From positions 1,736,001 to 1,800,000 of the forward strand of contig JAXQJY010000027.1 of NCBI GenBank assembly GCA_037042185.1: a stretch of 64,000 bases of DNA, in the 5' to 3' direction. This stretch comes from Sordariomycetes sp. S80-01Y (lineage: Eukaryota; Ascomycota; Sordariomycetes). The position numbers and the translations under genes are program-made. This document shows positions 22,891 through 34,255 of the stretch, in pieces. The notes beneath the pieces were generated by a model. That model was given only the letters and a program-made list of their open reading frames with translations. It was not told the origin of the DNA and searched no databases. Numbering within the stretch: the first letter of the stretch is position 1; each line of letters opens with the position of its first letter.

Positions 22891-22932
22891 CTATGGCTAT
22901 GGCTATGGCTATGGCTGTGGCTATGGCTATAG
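22891..22932. repeat. CTATGG hexanucleotide repeat, 7 units
   Basis: Seven tandem hexamers, five perfect and two with a single change (CTGTGG, CTATAG). They are followed at about 22942-22975 by an 11-bp unit (ctggctcgagg) repeated with drift. Confidence 0.9.
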
Positions 22933-23282
22933 GCTCTGGATCTGGCTCGAGGCTGGCTCGAGGCTGGCTCCTGGTCCGCTTCCCAGATCTGCATCCCGCG
23001 GCCAGACTCACGTACTAAGTTTGCCACGCGCTCGGTGAGTCAACGTGGCATGGTGACCAGAGAGACCCCCTGCGGCTGCTGCGGAGCGCTGGGCCCTCCC
23101 CTAACTGGCGTCTGCGGTCCGCAAACCAAACTCGGAAAAGGGGACGTGTCGACGTTGCGCAGACGCCGTACGATGCGCATGCAAGTCGCATGATGACCGT
23201 CTTCCACCACGAAGGAGTGACTGCTCCGCGGGGCGTGGGCCGATGTGAGATGCGAAGATCGACAGGTGTGGGTGGTGCCACG

Positions 23283-23305
23283 GGACGAGGGGACGAGGGG
23301 ACGAG
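23283..23305. repeat. GGACGAGG octamer repeat, about 3 units
   Basis: Three consecutive GGACGAGG units, the last one truncated, in the gene-poor spacer. Confidence 0.75.
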
Positions 23306-24102
23306 CAGGGCGCGACGAAAGGCGCGGCTCCCACCGCGGCTCCCACGTCGTCAAACTCACGTTATCCTGCCTTGGCGTGTGTAGCACCGCAGGGCGCGCC
23401 CGGGCCACTTCTCAACCCTCCCGCGTCAGTTCCTTTGCCCGGCCACACGAGCAGCAGCCAAGTTAGGTTTGCGGTCCTCCCGAGAGGAACACGCGCGCGC
23501 GCATATTAGGTACACGGTCACAAAGCAAAAGAAGGGAAGTGATGTCATGAGCAGGAGCGTAATCGCCCGCGGAGCCGGTGCTTCGGACTTGGGAGGAGAG
23601 CGATTGTACTCCGTATTTGGTAATGGATGAAGGACAAATAAGCTTGGTCACGTTTAGGCGATTATTTGTAACCTGTGCTTGGCTGGCCCAGAAGCGGCCG
23701 AGGCCCCGGACTTTGGGAAGTCCGGACTGCTGGGGCTTAATTACGGTCCCTGGGCCAGTGCAGTGCAGTGGGCAGGGGACATGAGCCATGGGGTCCTCCT
23801 TTCCACAGGGCTTCTGGAAGCATTGACCGACGGGGATGGCTATCTCTCCCTGGCTTACGGAGACGCCTTTGATGAAGAATGGGGATGCTGTTTGATTTGG
23901 GACTTGACATCCGGACGGGAGCCGTTGTGGTGGCTGCGATCTCCCGGCTTCTCCCCCGCGGGATGCACGTACCGTACAGCGCAGCAGACGCAGCGAGCGA
24001 TGAGATAACGTTGGCTGGGGTAGCCGTGGCGCCGACAGCTGAAGCGTAGGGCGCAGAGACTATCGTTCGTAAAGGTGTACCGCAACGCTGTGACAAAACG
24101 CC

Positions 24103-24130
24103 GGCTGGCTGGCTGGCTGGCTGGCTGGCT
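24103..24130. repeat. GGCT tetranucleotide microsatellite, 7 units
   Basis: Seven perfect GGCT units, non-coding. Confidence 0.9.
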
Positions 24131-25175
24131 GCTGAACGGAGGGCGGCTGTTGCACTGAACAGCGGAGTTAAGACCCTTCCGCAACTCCAGCCCAGCCCAG
24201 CCCGCCACACGCCTCCCATATCCGCCCTCTGATTGTCAATCCACGTCGTCAAAGCCGACGGGGAAGGGCGAAGATGCTGCGAGCATCCTCGTCGAGAGTT
24301 AGTCAAGAGAAGCATTCGTAGATTCCGCGCATCTCTCTGTATCCCCCCCCTCTCTCTCGTCCCCCCTTTCGTGCAAGCGTAATTCCGGCGGCGTGGGCTA
24401 TCAACATCCGCTTCCGAAACCCCCTCCAAAAGCCAACCCACCCCAACCCAACCCAACTCCACGGACTTCATCGGCGATGGGCCCCCGGCCCGGACGGAGG
24501 GATTGCTAATGATAATATTAAGATACAGCACTTGCCAGCCAAACCCCGTCTCACCCCCTTCTCGCTGCTGAGCCGTCCGTCGCACAACCAACCGGTGATT
24601 TGCTGAGCTGTGCTGAGCTGAGGTGCGGCAACGAGACAGAGAGAGAGAGCGCTGTGGACTAAGCTTTTTGCCGCTTCGGCCCCAGAAAAAACAGGTTCCA
24701 TCCATTCCGGAATACCTGCCTGCGGAGCATCCGTACAGTGCAGTCGGTGGACGCGGCGCGCGCGGCCTGAGCAGCAGCAGCCCACGGCGCGCCACTGGCA
24801 TTACAGGGCGGCCCAACCAGCAGATTTCAAATCAGTCCACTGCGCCTGTCACGCCCTTTTATACCGTCACTTACGGAGGGTTTCTGCGAGGCTTATGGGG
24901 TTATTATTACCGAACCACCGAACCGGTCACTTACACCACCAACCGCCCGGTCCCGCGGCGCACTCTTTAATACACTTTGCAGTCCCACCTGCGCTCCCAC
25001 TGGCATCCGTCGACTTACATCCCATCCCTCCATCCATACCATCCCGTCACGCCATCCCACCTCAAATCAATCCTCGCACGGCATCTCCCATTTACAACCG
25101 ACTCATCACCAGCGCTTGCTAGGCCTTTTCTTTTTGTTCTTCTTTTATTTTCTACCTGGAGGGAACGAGCACCAG

Positions 25176-26144
25176 ATGAGCCAGACTCTTACGGACCAAG
25201 CAGACAGATGTCTTGGTAAACGCCCGCTGCTGCAGCTACACCTCGGCCCGCCGATGCCGTCCGCCAAACGGCCCTGCACCATGGCCACGCGAGCCGCGAC
25301 GGCAACGACTGGCACGACCTCGACCAACAACTCCATCCCCCAGCACGAACAGGGCGAGTCCAGCTCGGCAGCAGCTGGGAGCCAGGACTGGGATGCTCCG
25401 GCCTGGGACACGTCCTTGCTGCCCCAATTACCGTTTCCTCCTTCGAGCAGTCGAAGCTCAGACGACGCAACGTTAGTTCTTCCCCCCCTTTTCCCTCACC
25501 TCCAACAACGCACAAGTGGAAGTGAGCTCGTAGCTGACGATGAGAGCGAAATAGAAGCGTCGATGAATCCTCCAAGCGCGCCCTTCCTCACTTCCCCTGT
25601 CCATCTACCGTGTTTCCAACACCAACCCTCGAGTTCGACTTCCGCGTCGCCGTCACCCTCAAACCCGAGCCCAGCCAGGTCCACGGTCGCGCCCACAAGG
25701 AGATCACCGCGGTGCAGAGCGGGACGTGGTCCGGGAGTTTCGGCCATGGCAAGATCATGGCGGGTGGTTACGACCTGGGACAGGCCAGGGGGTTCAGGCC
25801 CATCAGGATCGTCGAGGGTGCCTTCATAATGCAGACCACCGACGAGGTCCCGGCGACGTAAGTGATAACAAGACCCAGAGTGCGGGAATCAGGAATGCTG
25901 ACGAGAGAACAGCCTAGAGATGCGAACGAGAGGTTCACTGAGTGGTCCCTGCGACGTCCTCGACACGCTCCTCTCACCACGGAACCCTAAACAAATCGAC
26001 TGCCGCGAATACGGTTTCCGCATGTTCCTCACCATCAAAACCACCGACAAACGCTACGCGGAGATTGTAAATTGTGGGCTGTGGGTGGCCAGTGGCGTCT
26101 GGAAGGGCGAGGAGCTCATCATCGATTCGTACCGGGTGGCTTGA
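25176..26144 (+). CDS. DUF3237-domain protein
   Basis: Exons are 25176..25471, 25555..25857 and 25913..26144, giving 276 aa. The first intron is 83 nt, with a GCTGAC branch point and acceptor ATAG. The N-terminal 120 residues are low-complexity (Ser, Thr, Pro, Ala) and probably disordered. A DUF3237 domain follows from about residue 125: PTLEFDFRVAVTLKPEP, SGSFGHGKIMAGGYDLG, and EYGFRMFLTIKTTDKRYAEI. The family forms a small beta-barrel of unknown biochemical role in bacteria and fungi. Most members are little more than the domain itself (about 150 aa), so the N-terminal extension is unusual. Alternative ATGs at residues 27 and 36 would shorten it. No pathway partner is next to it. Confidence 0.82.
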
Positions 26145-26565
26145 CCCCATCTCCTGGTTCTCAAATTCAACCCCCCCGGATGACTCTTGCGAGGGATAGC
26201 TACATGCCGGAGTTGCGTGCGAGCATGACCCCGCTCGGAGTTCTGTGGTTTTCGGCGATGAGGACGGGGTCGGCGTTTGGGCCATGTTTTCGGAGTTTGG
26301 GTTTCGGGGTTGCTTTGTAAGGTGCATTCCGCTCGGTGTTTGGTTCCGTCATGATAATGATAAGAGACATGACACTATTTGCCCCAACCCCTGGCTATTG
26401 TGCCGTAGTGTGTTGTGCCGTAGAGCATCTCCGGATCCCGGTAGGGCCTTGTCAGTCGATGTCTTGGTGGTGGTAGGACCGATGCCAGTCGCTGTGAGTT
26501 CTTGGCGTCCGCTCAGTTGAGGAAGAGGCGACAGCTGGACTCCAGTAACCCCGCGGGTTTCTTCC
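26145..26565. other. Convergent intergenic region, DUF3237 / POP7
   Basis: A 421-bp spacer between two 3' ends. No feature beyond expected UTRs was seen. Confidence 0.6.
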
Positions 26566-27135
26566 TCACTTCAGCTTGACCCCCAGTTCAAGCACACTGA
26601 CCCTCCTCACCCTCCCCTCATCCTCTTCCTCGTCCCCGTCACTCCCCACGTGCACGACATCATCCACAGTGCCCCTCGTCCCAGTCCTGACGTCGACCGT
26701 GTACAGGCCCTCCGCCTCCAGCCGCTCAGCGACCTGGAGGACCTTCTGGATCGCTCTGCCGGTCCCTAACACCTTGACCTCCGTCCTCCCGCCCCTTCCC
26801 CCGTTGGCTTCGTCTCTTGTCACTTGCCGCTGCAGGTGATCGACTCTGCTCTGCAGCGAGGCGCCTTTTGGCGCGGCAGACGTGCGCAGGCTGGAATCGA
26901 GAGCTTTGGTGACGCGTTTGACCGCGGATATGAGAGGGGTGGAGGTGGAAATGTAGATGTTCTGTGATGATGACGAGGGGGATGGTTGGGGGCGTGTCAG
27001 GGGCCGTTTTTGTACTCTTGAGCCTGGGACGGGATAAGTGAGGGCTCACAACGTGAGGCTGGCAAACTCACCGGCTGGGACGCGTGGGAGTTTGGTGTGT
27101 TTGCCTGGTGGCTGGCGAGGTTTTGCGTTTGCCAT
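26566..27135 (-). CDS. POP7: RNase P/MRP protein subunit Pop7 (Rpp20-like, Alba fold)
   Basis: Exons are complement(27072..27135, 26566..27023), with a 48-nt intron (donor GTGAGT, acceptor CCCAG), giving 173 aa. The Alba-type core shows IYISTSTPLISAVKRVTKAL, then VKVLGTGRAIQKVLQVAERL and VDVRTGTRGTVDDVV, the hallmarks of Pop7/Rpp20. Pop7 binds with Pop6 to the P3 domain of the RNA of RNase P and RNase MRP, which process pre-tRNA and pre-rRNA in the nucleus and nucleolus. The basic N-terminus (PRQPPGKHTKLPRVP) is encoded by the first exon. The C-terminus is acidic (DGDEEEDEGR) before the last strand. Length is normal for filamentous fungi. Confidence 0.88.
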
Positions 27136-28245
27136 GACAAGAGCCGAGTCTAGGAAAGGGCTCGATCACCGTTTATGAGACTCTTCAGCAGATTTGCAGC
27201 TTGTAACTTTAAATTTTAAGGGGGGTTATCATCGGAAGATGGCTTGACGATACACGTCGTTGAGGTGAGAATAACTGACGGGGACTCGAAGCTGCAACAG
27301 TGGATCCCACCTGGCAAGTATTGGTCACGTGCATGCGGCGTTGTAAGGCAACCCACCAACCCAGCTATCCGCTGCCCGTCATGGTCACGGTACTAGCAAC
27401 GCCGTACAATCCCAAGATACCTTGAACATCCAATATTAAGCACTCCGTCTTTACCCAAACCCGCTGCTACGAAACACTTGATGGAAGCTCATCTGCAGCG
27501 GACAAGCAAGGCGGGAGGCCACCACGGGCACGCTTGTGTGATTCAATGATTCAAGCGGAAACTGCTTGATGTATTGCTCTCCTTACATTTTGCTCCTCTT
27601 ATACATTTAAAGCGCCTCTTTTAGCACTGTTGGTGTTCTCTTGGCATGCAGACTCCTAGCGTTATCCTGCGAGTCTGCCACGAACGGTACTCCGACTCAT
27701 GTTTCAGGGGCAATCGAAACAATAAACATCATTGTCACACCCAAGGCAATAATGGAATTGATTTGCGCAGATCCGTTCAATTTTCTATCAAATCCTCCAA
27801 ACTGAGTGCTAAATTGACCCAGGCAACAATGTTGTCCAGCAACATTCTCCCTCGACGTGGCCAATGTCCCCTATGGAAAGAATTGAAAGAAACTGTATCG
27901 GGCCTTCATGCGCAGAAGTGCAACATATGCAACTGCTGGTAAACTTCCACCATATGCCATCCCTTCCCTTCGACGCCTTGAAAACGTAATGCATCATCGT
28001 GAGTGAGGACGCCACGTGTGTGAGAATGCGCTGCTAGTGAAAGCAAAAAAAATCGTGAGCTCGACCGTGAGGCCAAGTCGTGACTCTGGAAAAATTGTCC
28101 GTTACGTACGATTACGAGATATCGTACAGTGAGAAGCGAAAGAAGATCCGTGTTGCCAAATCGAGTCCTATCTATAGAACTTGTATGGAAGCTCCCATCT
28201 CGAATTGACATTATCAAGGCTCTCTGGTGAGCAGACACGTCCAGC
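27136..28245. other. Intergenic region, POP7 / CAP-protein gene
   Basis: About 1.1 kb containing the POP7 promoter and the 3' UTR of the CAP gene. It is slightly more AT-rich than its surroundings (27190-27220 and 27570-27620). No gene or tRNA was recognised. Confidence 0.55.
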
Positions 28246-29201
28246 CTAGACGGTGAAGACGGCTGCACCCTTTGGCTCGAGCACGTTGTTACCGTACTCG
28301 CCGGCGTAGTTGCCTGTAGACTCAGATTAGCTTGGCGTCGTGAGTTCGCAAGGGAAAGCTTACCAGGGGGGTCGTAGTTGCAGACGGTGTACCATGCGTC
28401 CATGGAGAGCACGGTTCCAGCAGCGCACTTGCTAGTGTGGCAGCCGACCTTTTCAGTGGACTTCCATAGCACCTGGGTGAAGTGGCCAAACTCCATGAAG
28501 TTCGCGCTGGCAGGCGGGTCATCCATACCGTAGTAGGACCAGGAGGCGTATTCGCCATTGTACCACTGCATGCTCACTCCAGAGGCAGCGTACTCAAGCA
28601 TGGCGGAGTCGATGTCTCCTGTAGATCCCTTGGTGGCGAGGTTCTGACCGTAACCTCCAGAGCCCTGATCCATGTCGTGCTCGAAGACGCAGCCCTCGGC
28701 GGTGTTCTTGGCATACTGGGCAAGGGTAGAGTCCCATTGCAGAGCAGGGGCAGAGTGGTTGGAACGGTGGATGTTGTGGTTCTCGAGCATAGTCTTGGCG
28801 TACTCGTCGAGGCCAGGCTGCTGGGGCTCCTCTGGCTCTGGCTCTGGCTCTGGCTCAGGGGACGGCTCCGGCTCCGGCTTGGTCGTCGGCTTGGGCTTCT
28901 TCGTCTTAGTGGTGGGCTTGGGCTGCTCGACCGGCGGGGGTTGAGTGGGCTCGGGCTCAGGCTCGGGCACAGGCTCAACAATGGTGGGCTCCGGGGGAGG
29001 CGGAGGGGGAGCAGTGAAAGAGGGCAAGACCTTCGTCTTGGTCTTGGGCTGCTCAACGAAGACAGCGCCAGGCTCGTCGCCGGCGGTGACAGTAACGGTG
29101 ACCACTTCGTAGACCCAGTCAGTGGCCATGGCGCGCTTGTCGATGGGACCGGCAATGGCCAGAGCAGCGCCAGTGGCGGCGAGGAACATTGAAGCCTTCA
29201 T
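28246..29201 (-). CDS. Secreted CAP/PR-1 (SCP) domain protein with Pro-Glu-rich stalk
   Basis: Exons are complement(28364..29201, 28246..28313), with a 50-nt intron (donor GTAAGC, acceptor ACAG), giving 301 aa. A signal peptide (MKASMFLAATGAALAIAG) is followed by a dibasic site (DKR) that Kex2 could cut. Residues 60-130 are rich in Pro, Glu, Thr and Lys with repeated PE and PT units. The C-terminal CAP domain has HNIHRSNHSAPALQWD, EHDMDQG, the CAP1 motif GHFTQVLWKSTEKVGC and the CAP2 motif YTVCNYDPPGNY. Fungal Pry/PR-1 proteins are extracellular and bind sterols and fatty acids; some contribute to virulence. The intron cuts inside CAP2, so the ORF alone looks longer and lacks the true end. 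The start is the ATG next to the signal peptide, not the upstream TTG frame. Confidence 0.92.
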
Positions 29202-32200
29202 CTTGAAGATTTGATTGTCCTTGAGAGTTTGTAGTCTCAACGAAGTGCCTGCAGATAAATATTAGCAAGGCCCTATACGTCACTCAAGGGCTTTACGCCG
29301 CAACGTGGGTTGAGGAATGTACAGGGTCCGGGGGAGGCTGGGAGGTTCGGTAGGGACCTGATTCCGGGGTGTTTCAAGCTGCTTCCAGGAGGGCTTTGTT
29401 CGGTTGCGGGTGAACATGGCATGGAATGCAGTAACCGGTGGTATGCCATGTGAGACATCGTGTTGAAACATCGATGAGTCCGGGCGAGGGGCGACATTGA
29501 ATTGCGTAGGCGCAAGTTGTTCGCGGCGCTGGTCCGATCATGGCGAATGAATAGTTGAAGCAGGGCGCGAGCGGCCATGAAAATGTGACCTTGTAGTGAG
29601 ATGATGTGCTCGGTGTCGGTGGGAGTAGGGCGCAGGTGAGGAGGGACAAGGCGCGAACGACGCAACCCGTTCGGGGGATGATGACCAAGGGGAAGACAAC
29701 TGACCTTTTGCAAAAAGGGATCACTCGATGGATATCTGATCGTTCAGATGTTTGTTATAGCGGTTCAGATCCAGCTGGCCCAGCACTGCTGAGTTGTTGA
29801 TAGTGTTGCGAGGCGTCTCGGCGAGTCCTTCGAGGACGAGATGGAGATGCTTCAGATGAGGAACTTGAAGGGCTGTAAGGAGTGACGTGAAACGAAAAGA
29901 GCTTTTTGGACCTTGATGACCGCCCGTGGATGATGCTTGATCGATGTCGAGGTGGATGAGGTTGAGGCCTGGCTCGGAGCACCCTTTTCTATTTGAAGTC
30001 GTGCGGGGGGGTAGAAGGACTGGATGACCAAGAGAGGTCAAAAGGAGCGTGGCGGGACTGTTACCCAGAGACAAAAATGAGTGAAGGTAAGGAAAGAAGG
30101 AGAGCTGGAGGCTCGACGTTGAGGTTGACGGTCGACGAGGCTTGCTCTGTGAGAGGGAAAGAGGGAGGGAGGGACGAATCAAAGAGAGATGGTGCGTTAA
30201 TAAAAAGATCGTCTGGAGTGCAGGCAGCGGGACTTGCGGCGCACAGGGGGTGCTAAAGGAGAGACTGGGCGCCCAGGTTCAAGTTCAAAGTCCGGAGAAC
30301 GAAGTGAGAGGGGATGGAGGGAGACGCCAAAACACCCGCAGCTGTTATGGACGTCAGCGAGGCCACCCCTGAGTCGGTACAGTCGGCAGGCGCCACAGGG
30401 CGGTAGATCCCTATCTGGTTGATGAGATCGACCAATAGTAGCGCATGGAGACGCGCTTCTGGAGTGGAATGCACGAGGTGTGTCTTTAGTGCACTAACAG
30501 GCTAGGGTCCCTTGGGCCCATCTGCTTCAAACAAACAACCAAGGCGGCTCGTTACAGATTCGGTGCACGCGCTGGCATCCACTGTCTTTTTCCCTCCCGG
30601 CAGCTTCTCGCCATCAAGCCATTGAATCTTCGATGTCATGTCTGGCCATCTTCAGAGGCCTCTAGCAGACAGTTCTCGATTTCCTGCAGACAACCATCGA
30701 ACGAGATGATGATCTCCGCCGGCACTTCTACGATCCGCTAGGTCTGCGGGCTGTGCTCTCCTAGTTCAGGACGGCGTGATTGGCTCGACTTTGTCGGATG
30801 CCTCTCGAGCCTCAATCCCACCTGGAAACTGCAAGTTCCCTCTACGATATCAAGGCCGCTGAATTAGCTGCGCGCGTATTAATTAGAGCCTCCATGCGAA
30901 GCGCCATGGGGCTGTCCCTCACCCGGCCTACCTTACCTAACCGCCTCGGGGATTCACACTGTGGTACGACCCAGCAACCTGTATTAGAAGCCCCGGCGCC
31001 CTTCGTCAACCTCCCACAAGCCCGACTAATGGCGTCGAAAGCGCTGGGAAGCGGCTGGCGGACCCGCAAAGGGGGTGCATGTGCCTTGCAGACGTGGCGC
31101 CGACGCGCTGCACGAGACCCCAGCACCGCTTCCGAGCCAGCCAACAGGATGTCTGTGTCTCCATCAAACAAGCTACTGTCCTCTGGGGCTTGCTGTTCCT
31201 GAAACTGGGCCAATCTCCATCTCGAAACGACGCTTGGGGGGCCTGGGGTCGAGACTTCTTTCTCACGTCGCCAGCCGAAAGGACGTAATATCAACGGGAT
31301 TAGACAACTTCAAGAAGGCCGAGCACGTCGGACGAGACATGGGCTGCCATCACTGAATCAGACTTTTGTCTCCCCTCACGCGCAAGCAACTTGTAGCGAC
31401 GCACCAAGCCGCGGTTCCTGCTCCCCCGGCCAGGCGCGGATACACGGCGCTTCGAGCTCAGCGTCTCGTGAAAGCGCCATGGCGGTTTCGGCCGCTTCAT
31501 CAACAATGTCATCCAAGTTATTGGCCTACAAATCACAGCGTGCTGCACTCGTCCGTCGTCACACGCAATGTCTCTCAGCCTAACAGACAAAGACTCAGCA
31601 CATTCCAGAACCCCCGCCTTCGCTAGTTGAGGGACTGTCAACCCTTGTTGTAGTCTGGGCTGCGACTGTGGAATGCACGCAGGGACATCGAAACTTCAGG
31701 CGCTGGGTCACCCTCGGCATTCCTGCGTCTTCCAAATCCTTGGGCTGATCTTCGCAACCGGAAGCGAACCAGCTATGTAGAGAAATCGGTCATGGCCAGT
31801 CGCGCCTGTGTTTCGGAAACATAGCAGCATCGTCTGTGATCCATCACATCTAGCCCTCTGGTCGTCCCACTGATCGTCGCGATGCTGCTGCCGGCATGAC
31901 ATTGTCTCCTCCAGATGTTTCATCTCAACAAATTTGAGTTTGTTTGCATTGATTGTTCAGTTTTCTGGGTACTGCCATGTGTCGACCCCCGGCTCGACAC
32001 ACGTTCGAGACCAGCTACTCATTAGCGATGTGATGTACGGGGCAGGCCTTCTCATCACCGCCAAAACTACCACCTGTTTTTATGCCTCAACGTCTGAGCC
32101 GATGTTTGAAGGGCGGCGCTCTGTCATCAACATGAATCGTGCCTCTAGCTTTGGAGACACATTTTGATGCTGAGCGGTCTCGCTGTGGCTTCGTCGCATG

Positions 32201-34255
32201 GTCACATCATCAAGACTCATGGTTGGACACCATGCCTCAGCGTCGAGACACTTCTACTCACTATCGAAACAGTCGCTCTTCACGAAACGCTGGAGGGCCA
32301 ACCGAGGAACATGGAGACGGCCTTCGCCGGCCGCCTCGACCCACCAATGAGTCCTGACTGTGGAGGATCCTCGCCCTCCCATCCGAGGACCCCTGGAGCG
32401 GCGCCATATGATACGCCCACCCCAAAAGGTGGCTGCAGCAGCCCCTCGCAACAGCCCTCATTTAACGGCTCATCCACATTGACGTCAGTATATGCACTGC
32501 ACTCTACCAACGTCTCTCAACTTCAGTCATCATAACATTCGTGGGTGAGGTTAGCCATCACGTCACGAGTCTAGGACGATCTGATGAGGTCAGATGCACG
32601 GTGGTTCAATTCGTACCATTCGAGCATGGACGAACAGATTAGAGACCTCAGACAGGAGCGATATCTTTCGTTCTTGTTGTCTTTAGGGTTTGGCCTCGAT
32701 TCGTTCCATCAGTGAAGTCGACGGCTTTGTTGTGCACCGTGAGCCGCTCAGCTCATTGATCGCACTCGGCAACCCCAAAGACAAGCACAGCTTTAATCGA
32801 CCGTGAACAGCCATCCGATAGGTGATCGCCTAATATTATGCTTACTACAGACAACGTTCGATCGGATGCATCCGCGCCACCCAGCATATACGTGTTCCCA
32901 CCCACCTCATAATCGAGGTCGCCGCCACAGCAGATGCACCGTCTCCAGCCCGGAAGGCATTGAAGATTCTCAATGTGCGGCTTATTCCGAGTGTTGCTCA
33001 GCCTGAATCCAAATGTTCCAAGCCTGGTAGCACTCGGAGATCTGAGCGGTTGTCCTCGGATTGGGTGCATGCTCTGGATCAGACACTCTGCTGCAGCGGA
33101 CGTGCTGCAGCGGTAGTCTTGGGCCAGTTGTTTCCTGTTCTTTTGACTGAGTTTTTATCATAAGCCAGGAAGTTGAAACGTATCGACAAGTTTCCCGCGC
33201 TGCTCCTAAGGTGACTCCTGGATGTCGCGCCATGGGAGCTGTGCTAGGGGTAGTGCGACTTGACGAGAGGGTCTTACTAACCTATGTATCTTCTCGTTCA
33301 CGGAGAGACCCGATCGGGATGTCATGACTATGGGAAGAGGATGGTTGTGCTCTCGTCAAATGCCGCCTTCGCTTACTTAACTGAGTGGTTAAGACGGCTC
33401 ACCCTTGGCCGCCCTGCTTCCTGTTCCGCCACCAAGTGCTCATCGTCGGCTGGGCCTACCCGCAGATTTATTCAATACCGAATCGTACCGTCGCTCTCCG
33501 TACATGGTACTCCAGGGCATAGTTCAACCCCCGATGTGATGTCTGTAGGACATCATGCACCCCACAAAGAAAGGTCCTATCACAAAATCTGGCTTTGTGA
33601 TCAACGGTGACTGTGGCTTCTGACTGACGCCGACGCGTTCCTTGATTCATGTGAAACCTGTGGATGCCCGTCTCAAAATCATGATACAGTGTTGGTGTTG
33701 CGCGGCGCAGTGTCGTGTTTGCTAACTTGTTGGGCTTACGGATGGACATATCGTTTGGGGTATCACCATTTTGACCTTCATGCTCGAGGACCACTACGTA
33801 TACCGGCACCAAACGTTAATACTCGCTATGATTCCTCTTCAATGGTACAGAGTGTGAGCCCTAGCGGATAACCGCGTCGGGAGCTGCAATGTCCTTAGGC
33901 CTAGGGTAGGGCCATCCCACACGTTGATGGAGGGGGGGGGGGAGGGCGCGCCTGTGCTTCGTTACAACCTGGAGCGTCTGCATTGGCCAGCAGAAGAGTA
34001 CTCCGGATTTTGAGATGCGACTGTCTTAAACCTTTCTTTCCCCATGATCACCGGTCTTATTGGGTAACACACGCCGGTTGCGTGCGTAGATTTACCAGTC
34101 CGATACTGCCCATGCACGCTCAAGGGTTCACAAAGAGAAAGAGACATCTTATTGATGGAACACTTCCATGGCTCAACTACACAATGTACAACTTCCACAA
34201 CCTCAGCTTTCCCCGCTTCTCTATGCTGTCCATGGCAGAACCCGCCTCGCAGCTC
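29202..34255. other. 5-kb region without a supportable gene
   Basis: The open frames in this stretch are short, overlap on both strands and show no family marks. Examples are 30780-31202, 31934-32167 and 32164-32535 on plus, and 30842-31294 on minus. A G-rich run lies at about 33929-33943. Near 33375-33440 a tRNA-like A-box (gagtggttaag) occurs without a matching B-box. The CAP-gene promoter is expected at 29202-30000. An undetected lncRNA or lineage-specific gene cannot be excluded. Confidence 0.5.

Larger units (their letters stand above)
22495..25175. other. Long gene-poor spacer with short tandem repeats
   Basis: About 2.7 kb without a supportable gene. It is unusually rich in simple repeats: CTATGG units near 22.9 kb, GGCT units near 24.1 kb, a GGACGAGG run near 23.3 kb and purine/pyrimidine tracts at 24.3-24.7 kb. 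Open frames on both strands follow these repeats and show no domain. The last 300 bp are a likely promoter and leader for the DUF3237 gene. Confidence 0.6.

Noticed and set aside
22638-23027. His/Ser-repeat open frames at the CTATGG array
   Set aside because: Produced by the hexamer repeat itself in several frames; no start context, splice partner or domain.
28482-29192. Plus frame with Gly/Leu/Arg repeats
   Set aside because: Antisense shadow of the Pro-Glu repeat in the CAP gene.
33375-33440. tRNA-like A-box (gagtggttaag) suggesting a tRNA-Ser/Leu gene
   Set aside because: No B-box (GGTTCGANNCC) follows at the right distance and no acceptor stem can be folded by eye.
22495-34255. Transposon or RIP-degraded element in the gene-poor regions
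   Set aside because: No transposase or reverse-transcriptase fragment, terminal repeat or AT-rich bias could be seen.
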